Origin: Bdellovibrionales bacterium
GTDB lineage: Bacteria; Bdellovibrionota; Bdellovibrionia; Bdellovibrionales; Bdellovibrionaceae
Length of the DNA: 64,000 bases
Assembly (NCBI GenBank): GCA_018266295.1
Contig: JAFEAQ010000004.1
Span: forward strand, 434,001-498,000
Reading direction: 5' to 3'
Part shown: piece after piece, positions 35,762-44,995 of the stretch
Numbering within the stretch: position 1 is the first letter of the stretch
How the letters are laid out: every line of letters starts with the position of its first letter
The notes under the pieces: generated by a model
Told to the model about the DNA's origin: nothing
The model's input: the letters and a program-made list of their open reading frames with translations, nothing else
The model's database searches: none
Position numbers and translations under genes: made by a program

Positions 35762-37336
35762 TTAGAAAAGATATTCAATACCACCCATAATGCTGGTCAT
35801 TTTCTGAGTCGTATTGGTGGAGGTGTGCGTACCGGACCCCGCGCCCGAGAAGTCAGAAGAATAATACTCGAAATTGATCTCGCCGCGAATTTTAAAGCGG
35901 CTTTTCAAATGGTAGACACCGAAGAAGCCAAATTGGTTGATCGAACTTTTTGAAGAGTCACCTGAGGCTGTGGATTCACTCATGCTCGGGCTCATGAACA
36001 TATTGAACTGAGCTCCCAGGTCCATTGGTACTTCTGTCGTCAGCGGGAATTGGCCAAGCAAGCCAAAGACCAGACCGCCGTAGTTCATATTTGTAAATGC
36101 CAGCGGTGTGCTTTGATCTGAGTGCGAGTTGTAAGTTGCATAGCCGGCGCTGAGCTGAATCTTAGGGCCGAAAAAGTCTTCGCTCATCAAGAAGTTGTAA
36201 GCGCCCATCACGCCGTAAGATGACAAGGACATGTTCAGTTTTCCAGGCGTTGAACCAGCGAGTGGATTTGAAACACTAAAGACCGACTGACGAATGTTGT
36301 ACAAGATGTTCCATTCGCTGCTGATCCAGAGCTCGCCCTTGACGGCGATTTCAGGAGCCATGGGTGTCGAGGCATCAATTGAACCTGACGAGAGATTTGT
36401 TGAAATGCTGTAATTGCCAAGGCCGGCTAAAATCGCGATGCGGCCATACTGTGGGGCTTGCTGTGGCAGCCACTCACGAGGGTTGTCGCCATAACTGAGG
36501 TCACGGTCTTTGCGGTTTTCTAAACCTGGTATGACTTGGCCGTTCTGAACAACGGGCTCCGCATATTGAATGAATTCCTGTGGCAGGAGTTTCGCCGTTG
36601 GCTGAACTGTGCCAGGCTCTTTTTCGTAAGTCACATAGGCGAAGCTTAAGTACTCATCTGTTTTGTAAACTTTAATTTTGCCGAGAATTTCTTTTTCGGT
36701 GCTAATCATGAATTTTAATTTCGGGTGACGATTCACTTTGAGGATTTGGATCACCGAAATCTCATCGTTGTTTTTTAGACCATTTTTAAAACCGAGGTTG
36801 ATAGTGACCTCTTGGCCCCGACGGCTCAGGATCATCCCGCGGTATGGTAGGCGGGATTTGATTTTTTCGTACATGCGCTGAACTTGCTTTTCAAGATCTG
36901 CGATTTCAAAACCCTGATAGTCAGAGAGCTCTTCTTGCAAAAGGGGCATGCCCGAAGAGCCTACGAAGAAATACATTTTTCCGTTAAGTCCCTTGGGACC
37001 TTTTGTTATACGGAATGAGAACAAGCCTTGAGCTTTTGCGGAATTAAGAAAGCCTTTTACAGCGTTTGGATTTTCATCAAGATCCAGCGGAGTGACGGTT
37101 TTGTCGGGAAGAGCTTCGTAAGACCAAGATTTGTCGTTGGTAAGAAGCTCTTGGAATTTCTTATAAAGTGGATTTGCGTAGATGCCTTTGATGTTGTCAG
37201 TAAACGGAACTGCGGTGACGGTCTTAATCGTTAAGTCTTGGTCGGCTGCACTTACGAAAGCAGAGTTCGACTGGGCTCTAGTCTGTAGTGAAAAGAGAAC
37301 GACGAATGGAAGCAGGACGCCAAGATATTTTTTCAT
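35762..37336 (-). CDS. Outer-membrane protein with C-terminal barrel
   Basis: A 524-residue protein with a signal peptide (LGVLLPFVVLFSLQTRAQ). An N-terminal soluble region (about residues 25-290) is followed by a run of beta strands ending in SIMGGIEYLF, with a terminal Phe as in outer-membrane barrels. The middle region (SRRGQEVTINLGFKNGLKN) could be a small beta-domain used in peptidoglycan or protein contact. No family is recognised. It is divergent from the gene at 37414. Confidence 0.7.
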   Translation of the reverse strand: MKKYLGVLLPFVVLFSLQTRAQSNSAFVSAADQDLTIKTVTAVPFTDNIKGIYANPLYKKFQELLTNDKSWSYEALPDKTVTPLDLDENPNAVKGFLNSAKAQGLFSFRITKGPKGLNGKMYFFVGSSGMPLLQEELSDYQGFEIADLEKQVQRMYEKIKSRLPYRGMILSRRGQEVTINLGFKNGLKNNDEISVIQILKVNRHPKLKFMISTEKEILGKIKVYKTDEYLSFAYVTYEKEPGTVQPTAKLLPQEFIQYAEPVVQNGQVIPGLENRKDRDLSYGDNPREWLPQQAPQYGRIAILAGLGNYSISTNLSSGSIDASTPMAPEIAVKGELWISSEWNILYNIRQSVFSVSNPLAGSTPGKLNMSLSSYGVMGAYNFLMSEDFFGPKIQLSAGYATYNSHSDQSTPLAFTNMNYGGLVFGLLGQFPLTTEVPMDLGAQFNMFMSPSMSESTASGDSSKSSINQFGFFGVYHLKSRFKIRGEINFEYYSSDFSGAGSGTHTSTNTTQKMTSIMGGIEYLF

Positions 37337-37413
37337 ATTTTAATTCTGCCTGGAGTCGAAAAACTCGTCAATTTCACATCAAGTAAATGGCCTTTGAATC
37401 CGAAAAATCTGGT

Positions 37414-38520
37414 ATGAAGTTCGTATCTCGCGCGTTTATTTTTACTGCTGCTTTTATACTTCCGGTACTTTCTTATGCTCAGTTGGATTCTTCCTATGAG
37501 CTATTGCTCGGAAACTCTCCGTCGCCATTGCTAGCGCCGAAGAAGCAGGCTCCAGTTGCTCAGAAGGTAGCCCCTAAAAAGCGTAGGCCGTCGAATGACG
37601 ATCAGACCAATGTCCAGCCAGCGGCGTTGGATAAAGTCACTCCGACTGTGGCTGAGAAGAGCGAAGTTCCGCAAGGCCGTCCGATGCCAGTGAAAATGCA
37701 ACCTACCGAGGAAGAACCGACAATCACTCAGCAGGCTCAGAGTATTTTTTCCGCCGATCCAGAGCGCGTATTGGATTTCTATCAATCTCAATTTGATGAA
37801 TCAGATCCTCGTCGCAATAAAATTGAAATCAGCTTTGCTCCTAGTTACGTCACTAACGATTCTTCTTCGAACTATTCATACCGTGATTATCGCTCGGTGT
37901 TTACCGGCATGAACTTGGGTGCAAATGTTTGGTTAACTCCGGCAGTGGGTATCGGTGGAAACTTTATGTTTTCGCTCGGTGCAGATACTAGCGGGGATGC
38001 AGTTTCTGACACGCGCTCGCCAGCTCGTTATGAGTTCTTGGATGCGGGTTTGAAGTTCCGTCAGTTCTTTGGGTTTTCACAGACATCGAAGTCTTTGGAA
38101 TTTGATGTGTTGTATAGTGATTATAAGTTCAACGTGGACTCTGATGATACTTACCGTACGAAATTGAAGACGACGGGTCTAGGTTTGAAAATGACTCTGA
38201 GACTTCCTTCAAGCAATGACGTTGCTTGGTTGATCGGCGGCAGCTTCTATCCGCGCCTTCAGCATACCGAGCAAAAAGCGGGTGCTGATATTGGTTCTGG
38301 CAATAATAAAGAAAACGTCCGCATGGGCGTGCAATTGGGTTCTGAAATCAAGCTTTCACGCGATTCTCAGATTTTTTATGAGGCGTCAGCGACTTCTGAG
38401 AAGAACTTGTTTGATGGAGCTGCCAAGTCGGTCGACCCTGCTACGAGTCTGACTCCAAAGAACGTGAGTGTCACAAATACGTTCTACATGTTCTCTTTAG
38501 GTTATCGCTGGGGGAACTAA
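37414..38520 (+). CDS. Outer-membrane barrel-like protein
   Basis: A 368-residue protein. ATG 37414 is preferred because a normal signal peptide begins there (KFVSRAFIFTAAFILPVLSYAQ); an upstream in-frame ATG at 37387 has no better ribosome site. A Pro/Lys-rich, likely disordered linker (about residues 35-110) is followed by strands typical of an 8-12-strand barrel, ending FYMFSLGYRWGN. Function is unknown. Confidence 0.7.
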   Translation: MKFVSRAFIFTAAFILPVLSYAQLDSSYELLLGNSPSPLLAPKKQAPVAQKVAPKKRRPSNDDQTNVQPAALDKVTPTVAEKSEVPQGRPMPVKMQPTEEEPTITQQAQSIFSADPERVLDFYQSQFDESDPRRNKIEISFAPSYVTNDSSSNYSYRDYRSVFTGMNLGANVWLTPAVGIGGNFMFSLGADTSGDAVSDTRSPARYEFLDAGLKFRQFFGFSQTSKSLEFDVLYSDYKFNVDSDDTYRTKLKTTGLGLKMTLRLPSSNDVAWLIGGSFYPRLQHTEQKAGADIGSGNNKENVRMGVQLGSEIKLSRDSQIFYEASATSEKNLFDGAAKSVDPATSLTPKNVSVTNTFYMFSLGYRWGN

Positions 38521-38591
38521 CAATCCCCTCGCTAAGTCGAGTCCAGTCGAAAGCGCTTAGACAATTCCCCTAGAAATTTCGATAATGAACT

Positions 38592-38975
38592 ATGTCCTTT
38601 CGCTATATCGTGATTGATGATGCCGCGTTCGTTGGTGAGCTTGTTAAGAATATTCTTAAAGGCGCAGGTGCTATTTGTGTCGGGCAAGCGTTGAATGGTG
38701 AAGAAGGCTTTCGCCTTTTTGAAAAGACACTGCCTGATTTAGTTATTCTAGATATGGTGATGCCGAAAGAAAACGGCATTGAGCTTGCTCGTAAAATTCG
38801 CGAGGTCTCGCGCGAAACGATTTTGATCGCCTGCTCTACACTCGATGATCGCAACATTATCGACAACGCGATGGATGTAGGCTGCAATGAATATGTTGTG
38901 AAGCCTTTTAGCAAAGAAGGTCTTCTTCAAGTTGTCGGAAAATATTTTAAGAATACGCCGGAGAAAACAAAATGA
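38592..38975 (+). CDS. Single-domain response regulator (CheY-like)
   Basis: A 127-residue receiver domain. Acidic pocket DD at residues 8-9 (VIDDAAF), phospho-accepting Asp in LVILDMVMP (about residue 54), Thr/Ser-type switch in LIACSTLDD, and Lys in EYVVKPFSKEG. There is no output domain. The next gene overlaps by 4 bases (ATGA) and encodes a small membrane protein, suggesting a coupled pair. Confidence 0.9.
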   Translation: MSFRYIVIDDAAFVGELVKNILKGAGAICVGQALNGEEGFRLFEKTLPDLVILDMVMPKENGIELARKIREVSRETILIACSTLDDRNIIDNAMDVGCNEYVVKPFSKEGLLQVVGKYFKNTPEKTK

Positions 38976-39235
38976 GTGAATTGATGTTTGTTCTAAAGAG
39001 CTTCATTATTACGGTGGTATTAATTGTGGCCATGCAAGTGAAGGTGGGAAATTCTTCACTGGAATCGTATTCGCAGTGGTGGCTGCAGAAATCTTCGGTT
39101 TCAATCTATATTCAAAGTGTCGCCGCGGGCGGGGCTTTGGCGCTCAAGAATCTCGTGACAGGGGTTAAAGGCAGCGTGACGGGAACGATCGATAGTTATC
39201 GCCAAGGATCGAAGGCTCAACAAGCCGGTCGCTAA
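38972..39235 (+). CDS. Small membrane protein coupled to the receiver gene
   Basis: An 87-residue protein overlapping the receiver gene stop (ATGA). An N-terminal hydrophobic helix (about residues 4-22, LKSFIITVVLIVAMQVKV) is followed by an amphipathic part and a Gly/Ser/Lys tail. No family is recognised. Translational coupling suggests a physical partner or target of the receiver protein. Confidence 0.65.
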   Translation: MSELMFVLKSFIITVVLIVAMQVKVGNSSLESYSQWWLQKSSVSIYIQSVAAGGALALKNLVTGVKGSVTGTIDSYRQGSKAQQAGR

Positions 39236-39249
39236 TTCATCAAAAATAA

Positions 39250-39283
39250 AAGCACTGGCCCTCGGGGGAAAGAACCAGTGCTT
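39250..39283 (-). terminator. Terminator of the small secreted protein gene
   Basis: AAGCACTGG and CCAGTGCTT form a perfect 9-bp stem with a 16-base loop. On the minus strand it is followed by TTATTTTT, so it terminates the gene at 39307-39519; it may also stop plus-strand transcription. Confidence 0.75.
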
Positions 39284-39306
39284 GTATCTGATCTTAAGCT
39301 AAGAAA

Positions 39307-39519
39307 TTACTTACGAGCTTTATGAGACTTAACTTTAGAAGTCGTCTCGCTCTTTGCAGAAGCGGAACTCTTGCTCACTGTTGCTCTTTCTGGATTTGTA
39401 TTGCCAGTGCGCGGAACTCCAGATCTAGAGTTGCAAGCACTTGAAGCAGACGCAGTCGCCGCCGCTGTGGCAATAGAAGCCAACATAACAAAAGACATCA
39501 TCAATTTAGAGATACGCAT
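39307..39519 (-). CDS. Small secreted Ser/Ala/Lys-rich protein
   Basis: A 70-residue protein starting at ATG 39519 behind GAGGAGGAG. The signal peptide (LMMSFVMLASIATAAATASA) leaves a mature piece of about 45 residues with one Cys and a basic tail (SKVKSHKARK). It lies downstream of the hit-like genes on the same strand, with its own terminator. High Ser/Ala content and the strong ribosome site suggest an abundant secreted peptide. Role unknown. Confidence 0.6.
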   Translation of the reverse strand: MRISKLMMSFVMLASIATAAATASASSACNSRSGVPRTGNTNPERATVSKSSASAKSETTSKVKSHKARK

Positions 39520-39726
39520 GTTCTCCTCCTCAGTAAGAGAGTCAATTCGTAGACCATTACAAAGACTATCTATAGCGAAGGACGTGCCAGAGTCGGGTTG
39601 ATTTTGGAAAGGGAAAAACCTAAGGGTTTAAATGACTTAGGAGAGGGGGCCCTCTCCTAAGGTGTACTTATATTAGACATGCGAGAAACGAAAAAGGGCT
39701 TGGTGTCTCACTATGAGACAAGCGTA

Positions 39727-40101
39727 CTATTGAGAACCGCCGTTAGATTTGCTGCCAGAACCAGGTGAAGCAGAGCCCGCGGAACTAGAGCCACCGCAAG
39801 AGCCTTTATTGCCTTCTACACACTTCGTAGCTGGGACCATGCGGCCGTTAGCTGCTGTGTTTTGGCCGCCAACCGTGTTTTTAAAGCAGGTGCCATCTGG
39901 GCATTTATTCCCGGCATTTCCAACACCGTTCTCACTATGGTTTGCGCCCCCCTCTTCAGAGGCCGATTTAGCAGGATCGGGGCTTGTTGCGCTTGTTGTG
40001 TGAGCGGGATCCAAAGGGACATTGATATCTGCCATTGCAACGCCAGAAAAGATCAGAACAGTTGCGAAAAAGCTCGTAATTGCAAGAATGAGGTTTCTCA
40101 T
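39727..40101 (-). CDS. Host-interaction (hit) locus small secreted protein, Bd0108-like
   Basis: A 124-residue protein. ATG 40101 follows GGAAGGA and starts a good signal peptide (RNLILAITSFFATVLIFSGVAMA); the longer frame to 40146 is rejected. The mature part is Ser/Gly/Asn-rich with four cysteines (KCPDGTCFKN, KCVEGNKGSCGG). In B. bacteriovorus, a small exported protein downstream of the YD-repeat gene and flp cluster is the hit protein, whose mutation permits growth without prey. Position, size class and composition match; identity is by synteny, not alignment. Confidence 0.6.
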   Translation of the reverse strand: MRNLILAITSFFATVLIFSGVAMADINVPLDPAHTTSATSPDPAKSASEEGGANHSENGVGNAGNKCPDGTCFKNTVGGQNTAANGRMVPATKCVEGNKGSCGGSSSAGSASPGSGSKSNGGSQ

Positions 40102-40117
40102 ATTATTCGATCCTTCC

Positions 40118-41767
40118 TTAGAATACTTCTGAAGTTGCCGGTGCAACGACGTCTAAGAGATTGTTAAAGGTGCTAGCAACCTGCATGGCAACGCTAGGGC
40201 CTTCTTTGCTTTCGACCTTGTTGATCTCACCACTTGGTTTGTATGTCACTTTAATAGTGCCAAGGCCCGGGCGAGTAACGACAGACGGCTTACCAAAGCG
40301 GTCTTCGTATTCAATTTTAACAACTTTCTTTGCTTGGTCCGTGATTGTTGCGATACGGCCTTTGTTGTCGTAGGTCATATTGATCTTTTGACCGTCGCTG
40401 TTCTGAGCGTAAACCAAGTTCCCCTTGTTGTCGTATTTGAACTGGGAGCTCTTGGATGTGGTTTTTACACCTTTATCATTATAGAAAGTGCTTGTGACTT
40501 GGCTGACCTTCTTGATGGTTGCATCGTACTCGAAGCTCATACGAACATTCGGGCTCGCTTTTACTTTCACTTGGCCATCTGGATAGTACTCGTAAGAAAC
40601 TTTCTCAGCATTGCGGCGGATTGAAAGCGGCTTACCGAAGACTTCATGGTAGCTGATATCTGTCGTGTTACCGTTCGTTGTCGAGAGAACGCGCTGTAAG
40701 TAGTACTGACCATCAGCGCGCTGCTTGTGCCAGAATTCGTACTTATTATCTGCAACTGTTTCTTTGCCACAGACTTTTTTAACGATCGACCAGTAGTGAT
40801 TCTTAGGGTCTTTGTTGTCTACATCGTAAGTATAAGACTCAACGCACTTTTCACGGTCTGTGAAGCTTGTAACCCAGTCATTCTTTCTATCGTATTTCAA
40901 TACGATCGACGTCTTATCTGGATAGTTCGCTTTGGTTAAGTTATGAAGGTCATCGTATTCGTAAGTATATGTCTTTAACCAAGCATTCTTTACGAGTGCC
41001 AAGTCATCAAGATTCGCAAAACGATACTCTGACATCAAACCGTTCGGACCAGAGATTGATTTGACCTTCTTATTCGGGAAATATTTGAACGTCAAACGGC
41101 GGCTATTGTTATCTGTGATGTTTTGAATGAGATCTTTCTCGTACTCGAACTTCAAGAAATTACCGTTCTTGTCGTACATATGAGTTAGCTTACCTTGCGG
41201 GCTAAAGCGCTGAGAGCTGCCATCCACTAACGTACGAGTGTAAAAAGTCTTGTTGAAAACGATGTTTTCGACTTCTCGGCCGTTGGCGAAGAACTTCGTA
41301 CCCTCTTTGATGGCGATATTAATACCGTACTGATGAGCGTATTCAGAGCGCGCGTTGTCGTCTTCCATTAACTGAGCTTGTAAATTCTTATAGAAGGACT
41401 CAGTTTGGCCGACCTTTTTATCAGCTTTCATCTTTGCGATAATATTAGAGATCGTGTTCTCAACGTCTTTTTTGGTGACTTCACGAGGAGAGAACGTCAC
41501 TTCAAGACCGCCTCCGCACTCTTTGATTTTGAGATTTCCTTCGGCAGTAATATCCATGGAAGTCTCGAAGTCAGAACACCAACCGAAACCAAAGATACCA
41601 TTAAAGAGCGATCGGCTGTTGTAGGTGCGCGAGATCTTAAGATCATAACCGCTACCAGGAACATCCATATCGATCCAAGTATTAGAGTAGTTGGCATTTT
41701 TCATGTCTACGAGAGCATGCGCTTGAACGGCTGCAAATAGCAGCAACACTGAAAGTGCTCTTTTCAT
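40118..41767 (-). CDS. YD/RHS-repeat exported protein, Bd0109-like
   Basis: A 549-residue protein with a signal peptide (KRALSVLLLFAAVQAHA). An N-terminal DUF6531-like segment (about residues 30-65, ISRTYNSRSLFNGIFGFGWCSD) starts the typical RHS shell, followed by many YD-type repeats (YDKNGNFLKFEYE, YEYDDLHNLTKANY, FKYDNKGNLVYAQNS, MTYDNKGRIATITD). It lacks the hypervariable C-terminal toxin of large Rhs proteins. The 16-base gap to the hit-like gene indicates one operon. Bd0109 of B. bacteriovorus is reported to act with Bd0108 in pilus-linked signalling, which fits the position. Confidence 0.75.
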   Translation of the reverse strand: MKRALSVLLLFAAVQAHALVDMKNANYSNTWIDMDVPGSGYDLKISRTYNSRSLFNGIFGFGWCSDFETSMDITAEGNLKIKECGGGLEVTFSPREVTKKDVENTISNIIAKMKADKKVGQTESFYKNLQAQLMEDDNARSEYAHQYGINIAIKEGTKFFANGREVENIVFNKTFYTRTLVDGSSQRFSPQGKLTHMYDKNGNFLKFEYEKDLIQNITDNNSRRLTFKYFPNKKVKSISGPNGLMSEYRFANLDDLALVKNAWLKTYTYEYDDLHNLTKANYPDKTSIVLKYDRKNDWVTSFTDREKCVESYTYDVDNKDPKNHYWSIVKKVCGKETVADNKYEFWHKQRADGQYYLQRVLSTTNGNTTDISYHEVFGKPLSIRRNAEKVSYEYYPDGQVKVKASPNVRMSFEYDATIKKVSQVTSTFYNDKGVKTTSKSSQFKYDNKGNLVYAQNSDGQKINMTYDNKGRIATITDQAKKVVKIEYEDRFGKPSVVTRPGLGTIKVTYKPSGEINKVESKEGPSVAMQVASTFNNLLDVVAPATSEVF

Positions 41768-41801
41768 CGTTGTACCTCATCCTTGAAGAACAAATAGAAA
41801 C

Positions 41802-42680
41802 TTACACTTTAATTGTAACAATCTTTTTGATCATGATGCCACCGATAATTTGCAGGCCTAGCATGGCAAAGATAAGGACTAGACCAAGGGTCGTGCTGAA
41901 CATCGGTTTGATGTAATTCGGATCAATCACCAGGAAAACCGCTGCCAATATGAATGGAATGGATGTGACGATAATCCCTTGCATAAGACCTTGGGCGGTG
42001 AGTGCTTGAATTTTTTTCTCTACTTTTTGTCTCTCGCGCACTGTGGTCACGATTGTTTCAAAAGTTTCCGCGAGATTACCGCCGGTTTCTTTCAAAATAT
42101 TGATCGCGGTTACAAACATCTGCACGTCAGGTCGAGGAATTCTCTCACCTAAGTCTAGGAGAGCTTCTTCGAAACTTTGACCGAATTGATGTTGAGTGAT
42201 CACTTGGCGGAATTCTTGGCTGATGGGATTTCCCATGATTTCAATCACGCGTTCCATACTTTGCATTGCATTCGATCCGCTCTTAATACCATTGGCCATG
42301 ATTGTAAGACCATCAACCATTTGATCCACGAACACGGTGCAACGTCGCTCGTACAAGTATCTCACAACAAGCAATGGAATAGACCAGCCAGCGATGGTGA
42401 CTGTCGCACCAAAGAGTGCGCCCAAGAATACGCTTGGCCAGAACAGAATGAAGAACAAAGAACCCATACCAAAACTAATGAGCAAAATCGCCCAAGTTAC
42501 TTGGCGCTCGTCGACCTCAACTGACATGAGTTTGAGGATCTTCATCACCTCTTCACGCTGACCGAGACTGCGTTTATAGAGGAAGTTGATCGCTTTATCT
42601 GCGAAGGCATAAACAATTAGCGCGATGCAGACGGCCACTGCAGGAATTACGAACCAAGGATTTAATAAAAATGATGGCAT
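41802..42680 (-). CDS. tadB: Tad pilus inner-membrane platform protein TadB
   Basis: A 292-residue T2SF-family (GspF-like) protein with membrane helices at both ends and the cytoplasmic T2SF domain (about residues 115-245; MVDGLTIMANGIKSGSNAMQSMERV and ETGGNLAETFETI). It forms the platform on which TadA drives pilin assembly. It lies 14 bases after the TadZ-TadA fusion. The usual partner TadC is not found next to it. Confidence 0.85.
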   Translation of the reverse strand: MPSFLLNPWFVIPAVAVCIALIVYAFADKAINFLYKRSLGQREEVMKILKLMSVEVDERQVTWAILLISFGMGSLFFILFWPSVFLGALFGATVTIAGWSIPLLVVRYLYERRCTVFVDQMVDGLTIMANGIKSGSNAMQSMERVIEIMGNPISQEFRQVITQHQFGQSFEEALLDLGERIPRPDVQMFVTAINILKETGGNLAETFETIVTTVRERQKVEKKIQALTAQGLMQGIIVTSIPFILAAVFLVIDPNYIKPMFSTTLGLVLIFAMLGLQIIGGIMIKKIVTIKV

Positions 42681-42694
42681 CCGATTCCTCCTTC

Positions 42695-44908
42695 CTAGCT
42701 AGTCTTCTTAATCGGGTTCAATGGGCCCATGGGTTTAGGTCCTTGAGGTGGTTTTTGCTCAGGCGTTCCAGCGGGGCGAGGCTCGTTAGAGAAGATCTCG
42801 CGTGGAATCACAACACCCTTGTCGCTGAGCTTTTGAATAAAGCTAGGCACCACACCTGTCGACTGGAAAGTTCCTTGGATGCGGCGGTTTTTATCATAAC
42901 CAGTTTCTTTAAAGCGAAAAATTTCTGCCAAAGTCACAACGTCGCCCTGAAGTCCAGAGACCTCGGTGATGCTGAGAACTTTACGGCTACCGTCTGACAG
43001 ACGAGAAATCTGTACGATCAAGTTGACGGCTCCAGCGACTTGTTCGCGAATCGCGCGGATTGGTAAATCCATACCTGACATCAAGCACAGAGTTTCCAAA
43101 CGAGCGATACATTCACGGGGGCTATTCGCGTGAGTCGTTGTCATTGAACCATCGTGACCTGTGTTCATCGCTTGCAACATATCTAAAGCGGCGCCGTCAC
43201 GGCACTCACCGACGATGATACGGTCAGGACGCATACGCAGGGCATTTTTAATAAGATCACGAATCGTAATGGCGTTCGTGCCTTCCATCGAAGCTGGGCG
43301 TGTTTCAAGACGCACAACGTGTTCCTGCTGAAGCTGCAGCTCGGCCGCATCCTCGACAGTAATCACACGTTCATTCGAAGGGATGAACGATGACAACATA
43401 TTTAGCAAAGATGTTTTACCGGAACCGGTACCGCCACTAATAACAACGTTGAGACCGTTTTCCACGCAGATACGGAGGAAGTCGATCATCGGTTTGGTGA
43501 TACTGCCATACTCAGCGTATTTCTCCGGAGAAATACCGCCCTTTTTAAATTTACGAATAGTCAGCGCCGGACCGTCAATTGCCAAAGGCTCAATCACGGC
43601 GTTTACGCGGCTTCCGTCTTTCAATCGGGCATCCACGTAGGGACTCGACTCGTTGATCTGACGACCCAGCGGAGTCACAATACGCTCAATAATGCGGCGA
43701 AGGTGATCATTCGAAGTGAAAGTCACGGGGCTCAATTGAACCTTACCGGCTTTCTCGAGGAAAATTTTCTTATGACCATTCACCATGATCTCTGTGACGT
43801 TTGGATCAGCAAGCAAGTCTTCGAGAGGGCCCAAGCCGAGAGCTTCTTCTAAAACCTCTTTGATGATACGCGAACGTTCATCACGCGGTTGATCTGGAGC
43901 TTCGCGGTCCGTGATCAAAGTAATTTCGCGACGAGTTTTTTCGCGAACTTCCTTTTCTTTATTTTCATCCCCCTTCGTATCGAGAAGGAGTTTTTTCAAA
44001 TCCACAGTGCGGATCAATTCCGAATGGATACGGAGTTTCAGCTGTGTTCGCGGATCATAACCTGAATTTGCGCCGCCACCTTGTGAAGAGGTATTTGACG
44101 AAGCTGATTCTGATGCAGCCGGAGCGGCAGGTTTTGGGCGTGCAAGAGTTTTAAGCTTTTGAATCACACCGCCGCTGAGTTTACGAACGACTTCGTAGTA
44201 AGCACTTGTGATGGGAGCTTTCGGCTGACCGATCACAAAGGGCTGATACTTTTGCAATGAAGCCATCGCTGTGATTTCATCCTGAGGAATAATACCCAGA
44301 GGAGCCAACTGCAGCTGGCCTGCGATGGCTTGTGGAGAAAGACCCGTTGGTGACGCTTTATTGATAATCAGCTGGAACATATCTTTCGGGAAAGTATTCG
44401 AAAGAAGTTCGTTGATTAGACGTAATGTCTGAGTCACAACGAGAACCTCAGGAGTCGTCACGATCATAATCGCGGTCGCTTCCTGAAGGATCGCCATTTG
44501 CAAAGGCCCCAGGTCATTACCGATATCAACAACGATAAACTTAAACTGACGACTAAAGAATTCAAGCTGCTTTAGCGCGAGATCCGGACTGATGTTCAGA
44601 GTCTCTTCAGGCCCGCGAACAGCTCCGAGATAGGCTAAGCCACTTGGATGCATCGTCAGCAAGGTATTCATGTTCTGAGCATTCACAGAACTTGTCATCG
44701 AAGCGAGCTCTTTCAGAGTTTTATTGGGTTTAATACCCATGATGACGTTTTGATCGCCGACGCTTTTGCTGTCGCCATCGATCAAAAGGACCTGAGTGCG
44801 GAGCTCAGACATCAAAGCAATAGAGAAGTTGGCAGCGAAAATACTTTTTCCGACGCCACCTTTACCACCGACAACAGCAATGAGATTACAATTCGGGTTT
44901 AATGCCAA
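42695..44908 (-). CDS. TadZ-TadA (CpaE-CpaF) fusion ATPase
   Basis: A 737-residue protein joining two Tad ATPases that are normally separate. Residues 1 to about 260 are MinD/ParA-like, with the deviant Walker A VVGGKGGVGKS, and match TadZ/CpaE. A Ser/Ala/Gly linker (about 262-290) leads to a complete TadA/CpaF secretion ATPase with Walker A SGGTGSGKTSLLN (about 490), Asp box and Walker B (RPDRIIVGECRDGAALDML), and His box (TTTHANSP). The frame is continuous with no stop or shift. It would localise and power Flp pilus assembly. A Pro-rich tail ends the protein. Confidence 0.9.
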   Translation of the reverse strand: MALNPNCNLIAVVGGKGGVGKSIFAANFSIALMSELRTQVLLIDGDSKSVGDQNVIMGIKPNKTLKELASMTSSVNAQNMNTLLTMHPSGLAYLGAVRGPEETLNISPDLALKQLEFFSRQFKFIVVDIGNDLGPLQMAILQEATAIMIVTTPEVLVVTQTLRLINELLSNTFPKDMFQLIINKASPTGLSPQAIAGQLQLAPLGIIPQDEITAMASLQKYQPFVIGQPKAPITSAYYEVVRKLSGGVIQKLKTLARPKPAAPAASESASSNTSSQGGGANSGYDPRTQLKLRIHSELIRTVDLKKLLLDTKGDENKEKEVREKTRREITLITDREAPDQPRDERSRIIKEVLEEALGLGPLEDLLADPNVTEIMVNGHKKIFLEKAGKVQLSPVTFTSNDHLRRIIERIVTPLGRQINESSPYVDARLKDGSRVNAVIEPLAIDGPALTIRKFKKGGISPEKYAEYGSITKPMIDFLRICVENGLNVVISGGTGSGKTSLLNMLSSFIPSNERVITVEDAAELQLQQEHVVRLETRPASMEGTNAITIRDLIKNALRMRPDRIIVGECRDGAALDMLQAMNTGHDGSMTTTHANSPRECIARLETLCLMSGMDLPIRAIREQVAGAVNLIVQISRLSDGSRKVLSITEVSGLQGDVVTLAEIFRFKETGYDKNRRIQGTFQSTGVVPSFIQKLSDKGVVIPREIFSNEPRPAGTPEQKPPQGPKPMGPLNPIKKTS

Positions 44909-44995
44909 GAGTCCTCCGAAATACTTATCGGAATTAGAGGAGCCTTCAATAAGACCAGGAAGCGGCTAGGTGACCCTAGCCTTTGGTCTTTAGTA

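Noticed and set aside
40118-41767. Rhs toxin with polymorphic C-terminal effector
   Set aside because: The YD repeats end shortly before the stop, with no core boundary motif or toxin domain, and no immunity gene follows.
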